Source: Massospora cicadina
Lineage: Eukaryota > Entomophthoromycota > Entomophthoromycetes > Entomophthorales > Entomophthoraceae
Assembly (NCBI GenBank): GCA_022478985.1
Contig: JAKSZP010013338.1
Coordinates: 1-64,000 of the forward strand
DNA: 64,000 bases
Reading direction: 5' to 3'
Shown here one piece after another: positions 36,001 through 47,343 of this stretch (its first letter is position 1; each line of letters opens with the position of its first letter). The translations under genes were made by a program, and so were the position numbers. A model generated the notes under the pieces. It did no database searches, was not told where the DNA came from, and worked only from the letters and a program-made list of their open reading frames with translations.

Positions 36001-37440
36001 CAAAGGACATTAAATACTATACCTTATAATCCTGAATATTGTTTTAAAGACTTAGTTTTTGATATATAAAACAGATCTGTTTCATATTATAAAGTTATTG
36101 CTTAACTGTAAAAATGATCTATATATATTTTAACAGGTTGGTTCCCTCTAATACTAAAAATAATTATATTTTTGCTGATATATACCAATTTATAGAAAAT
36201 AACATTTACCATAAAGTTTGAATGATATAAACTCTGAACTTAACAATACCTAAAAATCTTTACAAATTCTGAACTATACTTATAGTATATGATTTTAAGC
36301 ATAATTGAGTTTTAAGGATTAATTATAAATGAAATATCTTATTATTGATATCAGAATATAATTTTAACCTATAAATACAAAAGAGGTCTAATATAATAAA
36401 AATAGAAAATATCTTCATTATCTAAGTTATATAATATAATGCAGTTATAAGTAGATATTTGTAAAAGTATTCGAGGTGGGTCGAATACAAGTAGATATTT
36501 GTATTCACTTTTAAATATATGTACAATTTTAATAATCATCTTATATTCTATATAAAAATTAATTATCTTATCTAGATATTAGAAATTTAAATTAATAGCT
36601 ATAAATATATAAGTACCTTAATAACTGTTGAAGTTAAAAATATTTTATATGCAGATTAATTACAAAATTCAACTATATTTATAAAAAGAATAGCTATTAT
36701 GACTATTATATACAATATCTACCATAAATATGAACAGTAAAGGTAGCCTAGAAGTAAAAACTTACCACTACCATCTGGATATACACGGGTTTAAATCCTA
36801 CACATGACTAGACTTGGCTTATTATGCATATCCCAAGGTTGACTTGTCTTGAATATAAAAAATATAAATAGTGCTTTAAAATTACTATCAAAAGATCAAG
36901 TTTATTGTAAGCAAGTAAAACTGAGGGTATGAATTATGATAATTATAAAAATAGATCTTAAACAAAGGAAATTTCTCACATAAAATGATTCTTCAATCAA
37001 GATTTTCCACTAGCTTAATCAAAATGAGTCAAAGATAAAATTAGATCATAGCAGACCATAATGACACAATTTAAGTATTTTCTGACACCATTTCATCATA
37101 TTATTAGCCATCTAGATTATTGAAATGAACCACCAGCTCCACTTTACCCTCAAACAAGTTAAATTCCATCATTCTTAAAAGCACGCAATCAAGTGCACAG
37201 ATAAAATTGTATTCTGCATGTACTAGATATATATTGAATTTATGATTATTCTTTTTATTATATATATACTATAGTTAATCTACTAAATTAGGGGTGGCAC
37301 TTAATTTTATCAGTTCATTAAATAAATCTATAAAATTAGGGATTTTCTAAATTAGACTTTGCAACAAACTATTGTAAATGGATATTTTGAGTTGTTAGCA
37401 GATAATTTTGAAACATAATTCAATTTTGGTTATAAGTGAT
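36001..37440. other. AT-rich intergenic DNA
   Basis: Very AT-rich and CpG-poor, without coding-looking frames. The only item noted is a tRNA-like stretch at about 36745-36812: an A-box-like TAGCCTAGAAG and a B-box-like GGGTTTAAATCC about 45 nt apart. It does not fold into a convincing cloverleaf (the T-stem has mismatches), so it is not called as a tRNA. Confidence 0.5.
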
Positions 37441-37458
37441 ATACACAATGGCATTGGG

Positions 37459-37466
37459 GTATAAAG
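37459..37466 (+). promoter_or_regulatory. TATA-like box upstream of the spliced gene
   Basis: GTATAAAG about 100 nt before the proposed ATG at 37564. Its position and sequence suit a core promoter, but such motifs are common in AT-rich DNA. Confidence 0.3.
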
Positions 37467-37563
37467 TCATGTTTCTTTGTCAAGGCGATCCTATAATTAA
37501 AAGGATATTCTGTCCCGCGTTAGATTTGTTTTGAAAATCCTGTTTTACCACATTATTGCTCTT

Positions 37564-38501
37564 ATGGCGCATTCAAAAATATCTGAGATTTACCACGACT
37601 ATAGACGTTTAGAAATGCATTGGTTTGAAAATTTGCCTCTGATCAACTGAATCTACTGACCGATCGGGGTCGTGTACCCATCAGCGAGCTTCACCTTTAT
37701 GGTGAGGTTGGCTTTCTCCTTTTAGGTTTGAAGCCATGTGTCCTTGTAGAGCATATTTCACGTGAACTTGGGACTCTGCACAGTTACGTTCAGAGTGTAT
37801 GTAAACCTTGGATAAATACATGGTTTGCGGAAGATTATCCTAGAAATTTACATCGTACTTTTGAAAATTCTAGCTCTGAAGGGCTTGACTTAGAACCTAA
37901 GCTTGAAAAAGTAAATTCCGCTTCACTTCCGGCTTCTTCGCTGCGTGTCGCAGGAAAGTTTGTTTTACACGATATTCAGTCACCTGAGATATCACTTAAA
38001 GGTTGTTGGATTTTTTATAACACTTTACATAATCTGTTTTCTATTCTCGAGTCAAGTCTTTTAGAAATGTGCTGCTTTGAAATTACTGATAGTACTTTGG
38101 CATTGTTGTTACATTATCCCGGCTCTTTACCCACCTCTCAGAACGAGTTTTCCACCATGATTAGAGTTGGCTATGTGGAAGTAAAGTAAGGCTCTTTATA
38201 TTGTATTGTTTTTAAAATGAGCTAGTGCAAACAATTTGCTCGCTAGTTTACACTCGATTTTTCACAACGTTTTTCCAAGGAGTTAGTGTGTTATGTTTTG
38301 CCTGTATATTCTTTAAAAATTTATTGTCATTCTCTCGAAACTTTCGCTTACACTGGTTATAGTTCAGGTTATTGGTTAACTACATATGCCGGCCAAACTC
38401 GACAACTAGAAACTATTAAAACCCATTTCCGCACCTACCAACATCTGTTTCGTGCCCACTTTCACTCAGATTTAGAACTCTATATTGAAGACTTGGCGTA
38501 A
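37564..38501 (+). CDS. Candidate spliced host gene, function unknown
   Basis: My model has three exons: 37564-37622, 37685-38180 and 38247-38501, giving 810 nt and 269 residues. Intron 1 (62 nt) starts GTTTGA, holds a branch-like TACTGAC and ends CATCAG. Intron 2 (66 nt) starts GTAAAG and ends GCTAG. Both junctions keep the frame and remove stops. The ATG is in CTTATGG context. Exon 2 includes VCKPWINTWFAEDY and VAGKFVLHDIQSPEISLKGC; exon 3 includes YSSGYWLTTYAGQTRQL. No signal peptide, membrane span or known motif is evident. CpG dinucleotides are much denser than in flanking DNA and the frame is unbroken, unlike every element nearby. I do not recognise the family. Alternatives are a recent insertion, such as a captured viral or horizontally acquired gene, with frameshifts rather than introns. 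Confidence 0.6.
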
Positions 38502-39984
38502 CTAACATTCTCACTTAGTTCTCTTTAATGGCAGCGACGTTTATAGAATATCAAAAGCATCAAATCCAAGCTTCTCCTGAGTTATCTATCTTTTAAAAAT
38601 TCTAATTACCTTTGATTACTTATAAAATGCAATTTACCTGGATATCTTATGCTATTCTGCTTATGTGGCTTTTTGTTTTAGTATATTTAAAATAAATATA
38701 AAAATTGATCTAAAATTGGTAGTACAACCAAAAATATTTTTATAATATTGTATAACTTGTTTATCATTATTTTAATATTTATACAATATTAATTTTTGAT
38801 TATATGCCTATCAGTAGTCCAAAACCTAGCTATCAATTAATATTTACTTTGAAACTATTCTAGTACAAGTATGCCACAAAACTACTTGAGATAAAGCAAG
38901 TTTATTGCTTTTTTATTGCATTGTATTAGAACAATTTTTCTTAAACATATATTGAAGCAACTATTGCATGAAAAATTAATCTGTACATTCTGTTTACGCT
39001 TATAATATCAAGATATTATAAAACTGTGAGTTTAAATTATCTTTGCTGCAAATCGGAGCCTAAAGAAGGTATGGCAAGAGAAAATTCCAACGCCAAAAAT
39101 TTAATGATATGTTATTGTAAGCGTTTATTTATGATTTTTACTATATAAATTAGTTACCCTACTCATCTTTCTCCGCTTTGCTTGGTTAAAATTGACATAT
39201 TTGAAATATTTAGTTTTAATTAGCTCTTCAGTTCGCTAAATTATTAACTTTTATAAATTAGTATTTAATACTAAATTTTATATATCTTGCGCTCACGTTG
39301 CCTTGTGATAAATTAGATCTTTTATCTATGACACTATTTCAAAAATAACGGTTCTTTTTCTTAAAGAACTATAGTCATCTTGCTTTGCTATCTATCATTG
39401 CACATGCACTCTTGACTAACACCATGATAAGATCATGAAAGATCTATACTTTTCAAAGACATCTGTTTTTAATTGACAAAAAGATTAGTATAAAATTCCT
39501 AGTACTTGACTTTCACATGTCCACAAGAACACAAAATTATCTGAACTTTAGGCTGCAATACTCTTTTTTTTTTTTTAGTACTAGATAGGCTGCAATACTC
39601 TTAAGTAGCTGTTCTATAAGGATTATATGCTGCAGCAACCTATGCATGCATTAACGTTTCATTGATCTTACCCAATTCTAATAATAGCCTAAGTTTGATA
39701 TTATTTTAAACTACTGAGTATAAAAAATTTATAAGAAAAATTAACTAATAAACTGCCACTTTCTAAAATTATCTTGAGGCAGTTTGCTATTTATTCTAAG
39801 CCAGACATCATTGTACTTGGATTTTGCTATCTTTTGCTTTTAATCTTAATCAATTTTTTTTCATTATTTAGGCTGGATGCAAAACATGATCATTTAGGCT
39901 ATAGTGGACATACTCTATGTTGCAATTGAGACTGCAAATGAGCAATATAGGCACAGGTATGTTTATACTTCAAATAGATACAGC
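38502..39984. other. Intergenic DNA downstream of the spliced gene
   Basis: AT-rich. It contains only tiny frames: a 22-codon one at 38528-38596 (MAATFIEYQ...) and a 22-codon hydrophobic one at 38627-38695 (WISYAILLMWLFVLVYL). Neither has further support. A poly(A)-type micro-insertion lies at 39566-39585. Nothing else was recognised. Confidence 0.5.
39549..39602 (-). repeat. 20-nt poly(A) micro-insertion with 17-bp duplication
   Basis: TAGGCTGCAATACTCTT occurs at 39549-39565 and again at 39586-39602. The 20 bases between, read on the minus strand, are TCTAGTACT followed by 11 A. Long target duplication plus an A-tail is the hallmark of LINE-type retroposition, here of an almost empty cargo. 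Confidence 0.65.
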
Positions 39985-40662
39985 TGTGTGAAGGCAGTGT
40001 ACCTCTAAATATATGTAAAACTTGACAAAATATAAGTCTTTTTATTGATAAATTTCCCAAATCTGCCATAGTCTCAGTAGGTACTTCCAGCTTGGAGATC
40101 CTTCATTGATGGTATTCCTCAGAATGTGTGTCACCACATATATCCTTTCCATTCTGAGCCAACCCAATTTATACCCTGACCTCAAGTCAGTCAGCTTACA
40201 CCTTGGCTCCTGAATCTTAAATAATTTCCTCCTTGTGGTCTGCTAAAGGCCAGTGGATTAAGCCTTCTGAAACCTGATGACAATTTATGCAAGGTCAGGC
40301 ATATCCTGGAGTGGTCTTTTCAACCTCAGTAGTATCTTGAGGGATCAGTCAATTGGTGATGCTTGAGAAAAACTGACTGAATGGTTCTGATAATCTTTGA
40401 TCAATGTGAATAGAACCAGTTTGAGGAAATGAATGAGTGAATAAGGATTTAAATGTAAAAATTAGGATTATACAAATCAGTTTATATAAAAGCTTAAAGT
40501 CAGATCAAAATTTCTAGCAGCATATCTGATGGCAGATTGGTCCCAATCAATCTGCCAAATGATAAAGATAGCAGGACAAGGGTAAAGGTGAGGTCTATAG
40601 GGTATTGGGGGTAATAGGGCTAGTGGTGATATCCTATGGTTGGTCAAACCCAAATCTCAACA
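39985..40662 (-). repeat. LTR of a truncated gypsy element
   Basis: Read on minus it begins TGTTGAGATTTGGG at 40662, directly after a polypurine tract (AAGTGGTGGGAAA, 40663-40675). Integrase C-terminal codons lie upstream of the tract, as expected at the 3' end of a gypsy element. Like the E5 LTR it has a repeated-motif hairpin built on GGCAGATT/AATCTGCC. The far end near 39985 is approximate. Confidence 0.6.
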
Positions 40663-41420
40663 TTTCCCACCACTTAACCAAATATAGGGAATTGACAAAT
40701 TGTCAGTGGCCAGTTTTGATTAGTTGATTGGAGGGAACTGGAATCTCTGCACCCTTCTGAAAATGCTCTAGAAACTTGGCATGCACTGGATGATATGTCT
40801 GTTGACAGGGTCTTTGAGAATATATGTATCAGTTGAAGTCTTCTTTATTATCTTGAACAGCCCTTTCAAATGTGTTTAAGCTTCTCATCCTACTGAACCT
40901 ATGGTTATTATAGTAGAGCACTCACTCCCCTAAACTAAGACAGGGCAATAGAAGGCGATTATGATTTTCCTACTCCCTACTATCACAATCTGGGCCAACA
41001 CATTAGGGTAGGCATCAGGTTGAGATGGGTCAGCGTTTGAGCAAGATTCTCCAAGTATTAACTGGTTGTTACTTCTCCATGAATGCAGGATTACAGGATC
41101 ATTGGAAGGGTGAGTTGTCATCTGTACAGGTAGTTAGAATTGTGACCTTTCTGTGGATGAGTGGAATGTGATGTTTTAAATAAAGACAGTGGAAAGCAGG
41201 AGAAGATACAAACTGGTTGGTTTTCCTGTCTCTAGTTTTTGTTGGGTGAAAACCAAAGTGCAATTGACCTGCTCTAACATGCCATTAGTTTCATGGTGGT
41301 ATTGCATTGACAGGCCCCAAAAGACCCCCCATCAGATTGCTAAGTTTGTCAATCAACTGTGAAGTGAAGTGCCAGACTTTTCCTCATTATGAGTAAAGTC
41401 TTGACTTCAGGTGTTTAGAT
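40663..41420 (-). pseudogene. Integrase C-terminal fragment of a gypsy element
   Basis: On the minus strand, pieces in shifting frames read KVWHFTSQLIDKLSNLMG (after the usual Asp-Arg-Gly position), MQYHHETNGMLEQVNCTL (the catalytic-Glu region) and KGLFKIIKKTSTDTYILKDP (the C-terminal GPF/xIxK fold), then HIIQC. The order and spacing match Ty3/gypsy integrase. The RT and everything upstream are missing, so this is a 3'-end remnant belonging to the LTR at 39985-40662. It resembles E5 and has no chromodomain. Confidence 0.72.
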
Positions 41421-42007
41421 GGATTATTATTTCAATTGGCTCATAATATTATTTAAGCAATAATTATTGATCAATGATTTGTTGAGACAAAGGCTAAAAT
41501 CAACTTTAAGTCACTATTCTGTTGATTGATGCTCTGTTAGGCCAAAAACCTAAAATTTACTATTAGCTCTGAATTATCTAGAATTGTCCAATCCCCATAT
41601 TCAAGAGTTTAACCTTTAATTGAAATATTTAGGAGGAATTTCTTTGGCAATTTTGTTCCTTTAAGCTTTGGCAATCTCTCCCTAGTCCCGTATAGACCTA
41701 TTTTCCCTAGCACTATTAAGGTGCTAGGATGATATCATATAAAGGACCTTTTTTTAATTTTTTTATGTTGATTTTTGCCTAGCTAACTTAACTAGAGATG
41801 TTTGCCTATTCAAAATTGAACAGAGATTTGCCTTGATGACAATCACTCCGTCAATAGATTGCCCTATAGAGAGAAAATTTTCTAGGTAATATTTCTGGAG
41901 CTACAAGCAACTAATAATTTTGTAGCCTTCAAAGGACCTGGCTTTAAATTATTGATAAAAGTCTCAGCGCTGGTTTATCCTGCCAGGGAATCTTCTGAGG
42001 CTAACTG
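41421..42007. other. No feature seen
   Basis: AT-rich sequence between the gypsy fragment and a decayed coding stretch. No repeat ends or convincing frames. Confidence 0.5.
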
Positions 42008-43390
42008 GTGAAAACATACTTTCATGCAAGCAGTACCAGCAATAAAAAAGAAGTGTACATCAAAGGGTCCACTCTAAGAATTAGGACAAGATGGTCACTG
42101 GATGAGGAGAAGCCCCTCAACCTTCTGGATAGAAAATGGTTCTACCGTCTGTGGTTTAACTATGCTCAAAGCTACCTGGATTTAAAGACATTATGGAGAG
42201 TATGAGCCACAGATACCTCAAAAAAACTGCCATGAAGGAAGTTAGCTGTAAAATCAAATGGGGGCTTAACTTTCAATGGTGTGAAGAACAGTTTGAATTT
42301 ATTAATAATTATGCCAAAGGTGCTGCTAAAGGAATTGAAAAGGCTGACTATGAGCTCAAAAATTACCAAGCAGCTGAAGAAGGAATCAATATGGGTTATA
42401 TCACAATGAATCAGAATGCATTTAGATAAATGCTGGAGCAACTATAGAGGAGTGCTGCCAAATCTACCCATCTGTCTTAGAAGGAACCTGGGATAAGTTA
42501 TTAGAACTTTGACTTGTTACAGATAAAAAATTGGATGTTACCAACACTAAATTCCAATAAGATATTGAATATAATTCTTTAGTTAAGCAAGAACCACTTG
42601 ATGAGCCAAACAGAGTATTTGAATCAAATGTTTGTCTCATCATTTTGGTTTCTGACGCTCCTCACTGCTCTGACAATAAAATGAGAGAAATTGAAGCAGC
42701 CAACAAAAAATGCCTTGGTGCCCTTCTCAGTTCCCTGTGACGAAGCTCCCTAATTTCATAGTGATGAAATTAGAATAGTTAAAATAAAAATCCTTAGAGA
42801 TATTCTCATTTACTTGAGCTGACAATTCCCATTGTTTTGCCATTGAAACAGCCAACCCAAATAAATCATCTCGCTCTCCTTTCTCCTGCATGAATGCTCC
42901 TTGTTGTTATGATGCTGAAACAGGGCAGTGAAGCCCAAAAAGAAGATCTCAAATTTAGTTATCTAGTTTCACTGTAACCTCTCAGACAAGCTTAATGAAG
43001 CAGCCAGCTCAACCAGCCATCTTGCTGTTCTTTCTTCTGACGCTAGGATTTACAGATATTCTAGCAAGTTAGCAAAAACTAAAGCTTTAACGCCAAACTT
43101 ACTCCCTTGACTGCGGTGACTGAAAAAGCTTTATAACTCTTAGATTATCTGAGCCAAGTGCCCTTTAAGATTAATGCACATTCTAACCATTTTAGTATAT
43201 ACCACTTCAGCTCATATAAATGCACTTAACACATTCATTACCCACCATGATTCAGTTGAGAACTCATGGGGCTTAAATGGGACTGTTGACAAATTTTCTA
43301 ATGCTATAAAGTGAGAAAAAATGTTAAATAATTACAAACTGTTGTCCCAATTATTCAAAATTACAACAAAAATGGTTGTAATTTTTTATA
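42008..43390 (+). pseudogene. Decayed coding stretch, unrecognised
   Basis: Several coding-looking pieces follow one another with frame changes and stops. They are WSLDEEKPLNLLDRKWFY (42080), SCKIKWGLNFQWCEEQFEF then EKADYELKNYQAAEEGINMG (42240-42400), INAGATIEECCQIYPSVLEG (about 42430), DEPNRVFESNVCLIILVSDA (about 42600-42660) and INALNTFITHHDSVENSWGL (43219 on). Composition is charged and non-repetitive, unlike random AT-rich translation. I cannot assign a family; a gag-like gene or a dead host gene are both possible. It ends before the E4 LTR at 43548. Confidence 0.4.
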
Positions 43391-43547
43391 AAATTTCATA
43401 ATACACCATATTATAATGAATATTTTATCATAAATAAAAATAAATTATAGTATATTGTTTATATTTTATTATATATTAATTGTAATTTTAGAATAAACTC
43501 AGTTGAATATACTTGTATATATCAGTTCTTAGTTTTCATTAACAATC

Positions 43548-44550
43548 TTTTGACATTTTGGTGTGCCCATATTACCCAGCTGCTTAGATTATAATATATT
43601 TGTTTATTCTTTAGGGGATTAATCCCACTAGTGGATATGGGAAATATCATTTTTGGATAATATCTACTATTTGGTGGAATCACCTAATTATTAGGTAATC
43701 CACCATGGTTGATCCTTCAATTGATCCTCCAGGTTGCTTAATCCTCTTCAGGAATAATTCCTGACTATAAATGGGTCTTAGGTTGTGAATTTTATAATGG
43801 TAAATTAACTGTTTTGTATGAGTTAATTGGGGGTTTTCACTGATTGATGAAGGGGTTGTGAAGTTGTTAAAGTAATAATGGCACTTCTAAAAAAATCTCT
43901 GTGTTAATTAATAGATGTGGGAATAATTTATTAACAACATGGAGAAGGTTGCTGGGGTAGAAGGCGATGAAACCCAACAAGTCATTGAAAAATCTCATGC
44001 ATGACCTAATGAAGGCTAATCAAATGGTAACGGTCACTGTTTCCTCAGTGGAGTACCAACAGGAATTGGCGCTGATTCCCCTATAGATTCCTTCATTTCT
44101 AAAATAATAAAGTAAATAGGTTTAGTCTGATTACTTATATATTTTAGACTGATATACATTGTATGTACTGTGTTCTAGGGATTAGAGTTTAAAGATAGGA
44201 TATCCTTCATCTAAATTAGTGGCTATCAAGATCTTTGCAGACTCTGAAATAAGAGAAGAGTTGAGGGAAGAATTCCCTACCTTTTCAGAGTTGCCTTTAA
44301 GGATAAGAATGGCGTGCACCAGTTTAGCATTGAACTTCCCAATCAATGTAGATTCAAGAAAACTCAACTTAAGTAATAGTCTTCATCTTATTACTACCCA
44401 AATTTGGTCAATAATAATAGTAATTCAATTAACACATTTATCAAGAACTTGTGCAGTAGAATTGAGAGCCAAGGTGAGCATCCCAGTTGGAAGTTACAAT
44501 TTGTGTAAATTATTAAGAGTGTATGAGAATATAACTACCAAATTTCTACA
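43548..44550 (+). repeat. E4 5' LTR
   Basis: Starts near TTTTGACATTTTGGTG (the partner reads TGTTGGGATTTTTG) and ends AAATTTCTACA. Shared blocks with 57468-58476 include CTAGGGGATTA, AGGTAATC.ACCATGGTTGATC, GGCGTGCACCAGTTTAGC and AAGTAATAGTCTT. A 119-codon open frame (44219-44578) lies in LTR sequence and is not called as a gene. Confidence 0.82.
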
Positions 44551-44552
44551 TT

Positions 44553-44564
44553 TGGTGCTTACTA
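44553..44564 (+). other. Candidate E4 primer-binding site
   Basis: TGGTGCTTACTA two bases after the LTR. It begins TGG, the complement of a tRNA CCA end. The identical 12-mer, on the minus strand, lies one base inside the E5 5' LTR (63978-63989). The matching tRNA was not identified. Confidence 0.55.
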
Positions 44565-44599
44565 CAGGGGTTAATTGAGCTGAAAACGTTAAAAATTAA

Positions 44600-46192
44600 A
44601 GAAGCCAAAACTAAATAAATAGAGTTTCCAATGATGAGTGAACTTAAGAAACTCTGAATGGACTTGGAGAACGTCAATCAGAATGTGTTGAGATCAGTAG
44701 CACAGGCCAATCTCAATACTTTGGAGTAACATGTGACAAAAGTCAAGGAAGAGCTTGAGCAAATCAGAATAGTCAATAATTACCTTTATGAGAAGGTTAC
44801 CTTCTTGAAGCGCAAAGAGAGAAGATTAATCAAGGAGAACTTAGTACAAAAGACTGATTGTGAAGTGGATAGAGAACACTTATACTGGGTTCAGGAGGAT
44901 ATGGCGCAGATGTTGAAGCACATATAGGAACTAGAAAGTTACAAATTTGATTGTGCTCATTTAAAGGCAGATAAAGCCAACAATATTTTGCCCAAAAATT
45001 CCAGTTGAAGAGGTACCCCCATCTAGATATTCTTGGAGAATCCACAGTTATGTCATATATCACTCCCAAAGCTACACCAATTGTTAGTCAGGTTGTCAGG
45101 CAGAAAGCCCCTTCCAGTGAAACGACCAAAGAATTTTGGAATATGCTGAATTTGCCCACAGTTTACTGGTATAACGCACCAGCATTTTTCTGCCTTTTTG
45201 AAGTAACAATGGTCAGCTATGTGGACTGCAAAACAGTGGTAACTGTTATGAGCTGCTTTGACACCAATATCTATAATCTGGTAATGCCCCATCTTAATGA
45301 GGACAATTGGTTGTACTCTGAAGCAAAGGAAGAAGTATATTTAAATTCAAAAATCCTATGAGAATGGCCAACTGTAAACAAGAGTTTATGTGCATACAAT
45401 TCAGAAAAGATAAAACCTTGGCTGCTTTCACTAATCACCTTTGCCAGGAGTCACAGTCCTGGCTGGGGCGAAAGTACTTTCTGATTTTTATACATATATA
45501 GCCATGCAGTTAGCGCTTCAGCCCTACAAAAACTTGCATCAAACTATGGCTTAAGCACTGGTACAACAAACTACCACATTGCAGATGGTAGATCATCTCA
45601 AGGTGATGGCAGCAACCCTTGATGCGCCTTATTAATTTTATGAGAAAATATGGCCAATGATGATCAAGCTATGGCGGAATTAGAAGATGACGTTCTAAAG
45701 AGTATTGAGAAAAGTTTCTAATTAGCAGAAATGAGTCTTAATGGGGAAAAAAATCTGATGGATCAAAGTGGAAGGATAAAATGACTAACCACTATTTGAA
45801 AAGTGGAGCAATGGGACATCTTTCTGCCTTATATTGGGATAAGAACTCACAAAGAAATGTGAATTTTGTGCTTTCTCAGGAGGAGAGAATTGCTCAAAAT
45901 ATAGGAAAAGGCATTGCAGTCTAGATGCGGAACAGTCTAGCATTGCAAGGGAACTTTTTCCACTGGATATCTTCATGGAATGATATATGTTAGCAGGAAT
46001 AGCTCAGGTGAAACAGAGTCCGCTGTGAGTATTACCAAGGCACTAAAGCAAAGTTGAGAATGAAGGCGCTTAATTTATAAGTTATGGATGAATTAGTTTG
46101 AACTTATGCTAATCAATAAATGAAATTTGCAAGATATGTAAGAGCAATAATCAAAACCAATTAGAGGTAAATGAAGCTAACATTGCCAAACT
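44600..46192 (+). pseudogene. E4 gag-like region, broken
   Basis: The N-terminal part (about 44640-44930) is rich in Glu, Lys, Leu and Gln and looks like a coiled coil (VTKVKEELEQIRIVNNYLYE). The middle piece (45005-45361) contains PIVSQVVRQKAPSSETTKEF and WLYSEAKEEVYLNSKIL. A frame change leads to KQEFMCIQFRKDKTLAAF, typical of the end of a Gag capsid domain. Near 45860 the translation CEFCAFSGGENCSKY resembles a degenerate zinc knuckle. Stops and frame changes break it, and LINE A inserts shortly after. Confidence 0.62.
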
Positions 46193-46287
46193 GATATGCA
46201 CGATGAAGCTTTTCTTTCTTGTAACAAACACTTTAGTTACTATGATTTGATTCAAACAGCAAATTTGGATAATCACACACAGGAAAG

Positions 46288-47343
46288 ATGGGTGACTTTA
46301 ATAACAAAAATAATACAACCTGGGCGAGCGTCATGGCGAGCGGTGCGCTTAATGGTGCAACTAAGGGCAAGAAACACCCTGGAGGGGGACCAGGAACCCA
46401 ATCCATAAAAAAATCGCAAACTCAGACACAATCTGGGTTTATGGTATCTACTGTAAAGCACACGCAATATATGTACATTCAATTTAACCAACCTTTGTCA
46501 AAGGTGGAGCACAGGATCAGACTCTTCCTTGGGGATGAGTCACAGACCCTGTGGGAGAAAACATGTGAGGCACAGCCCTCACTTTTCCCTCACGCGGTGT
46601 ATATAGCCACCAACAACATGGGCCGCAGCTGGTTTGGTATTGGTTTTGAAACAGCTGATTAAGCCAATGCCGCAGCAAAAATCTGCATGGAAATTGCCCT
46701 CCCTGAGGGCAAAAAAATTGTGCGCACCACGCGCACCAGATGGAACAAAGTGAAAACTTTGTTCATCTCTTTTGACTCGCTCCCCACCAACCTTCCTCAT
46801 AAGGTAATCAAGGAGGAGCTCTGCAAAGGTCTCGTGGCCTATGGAGAAATTCAACAACTCAAATTACAGCAATTTCACTTAATGACCGACCTGAGCACAA
46901 GCAAAACTATCGCTGTAATCAACCCCTTCCCGGAAGTGGAAGAGGACTTATCCAGAATTCCCCGCACAGCAGAATTTCACTTTGCAGATGGGGGCCAGTC
47001 AGCTGCATTCTGAGTTACACCAGAATGTGCACCGCCCATTTGCAACCACTGTGGCTCACTGGGCCACAAGGAACACGCATGCCCTGTGAAAGAGGGCTTA
47101 ATGGAAAATGATTTTTGTGAGGAAGCTATAGACAAAGATAATGAAAACTTCGCCAAAATGACTGATGGGTACCACCCATTCCGCTGGGGTGAAGATGGAC
47201 TATACTCCATCGTGGACCCAGTTACAAAAAACAATGTAAAGTGGCACAAAAAGCCTGCAAGCGAGCAGCAGCCAAAGTGGCAGCACACAGAGTCCGCCAT
47301 TAACCCCAGACAAATTCAGGAGGATATTTTGGATATTCACTGA
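46288..47343 (+). pseudogene. LINE A ORF1 (zinc-knuckle protein), two stops
   Basis: Starts MGDFNNKNNTTWASVMASGA and would span 351 codons. Central block: VYIATNNMGRSWFGIGFE, LPEGKKIVRTTRTRW, LKLQQFHLMTDLSTSKTIAV. A CX2CX4HX4C knuckle (ICNHCGSLGHKEHACPVKEG) follows, then FRWGEDGLYSIVDP. ORF1 proteins of this kind bind element RNA. Two in-frame stops interrupt it. One follows GFETAD (Glu in LINE C). The other sits where LINE B has Trp (HPFWVTVDSAPP), a Trp-to-stop change of the G-to-A type. Confidence 0.85.

Noticed and set aside
36745..36812. Functional tRNA gene
   Set aside because: Box motifs present, but the T-stem and acceptor stem do not pair convincingly.
37564..38501. Calling the orphan gene an integrated RNA-virus fragment
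   Set aside because: No viral motif is recognisable, and the two intron-like gaps with conserved frame favour a spliced gene. Kept only as an alternative.
44219..44578. 119-codon plus frame as a gene
   Set aside because: Entirely E4 LTR and primer-site sequence; the matching stretch in the 3' LTR is interrupted.
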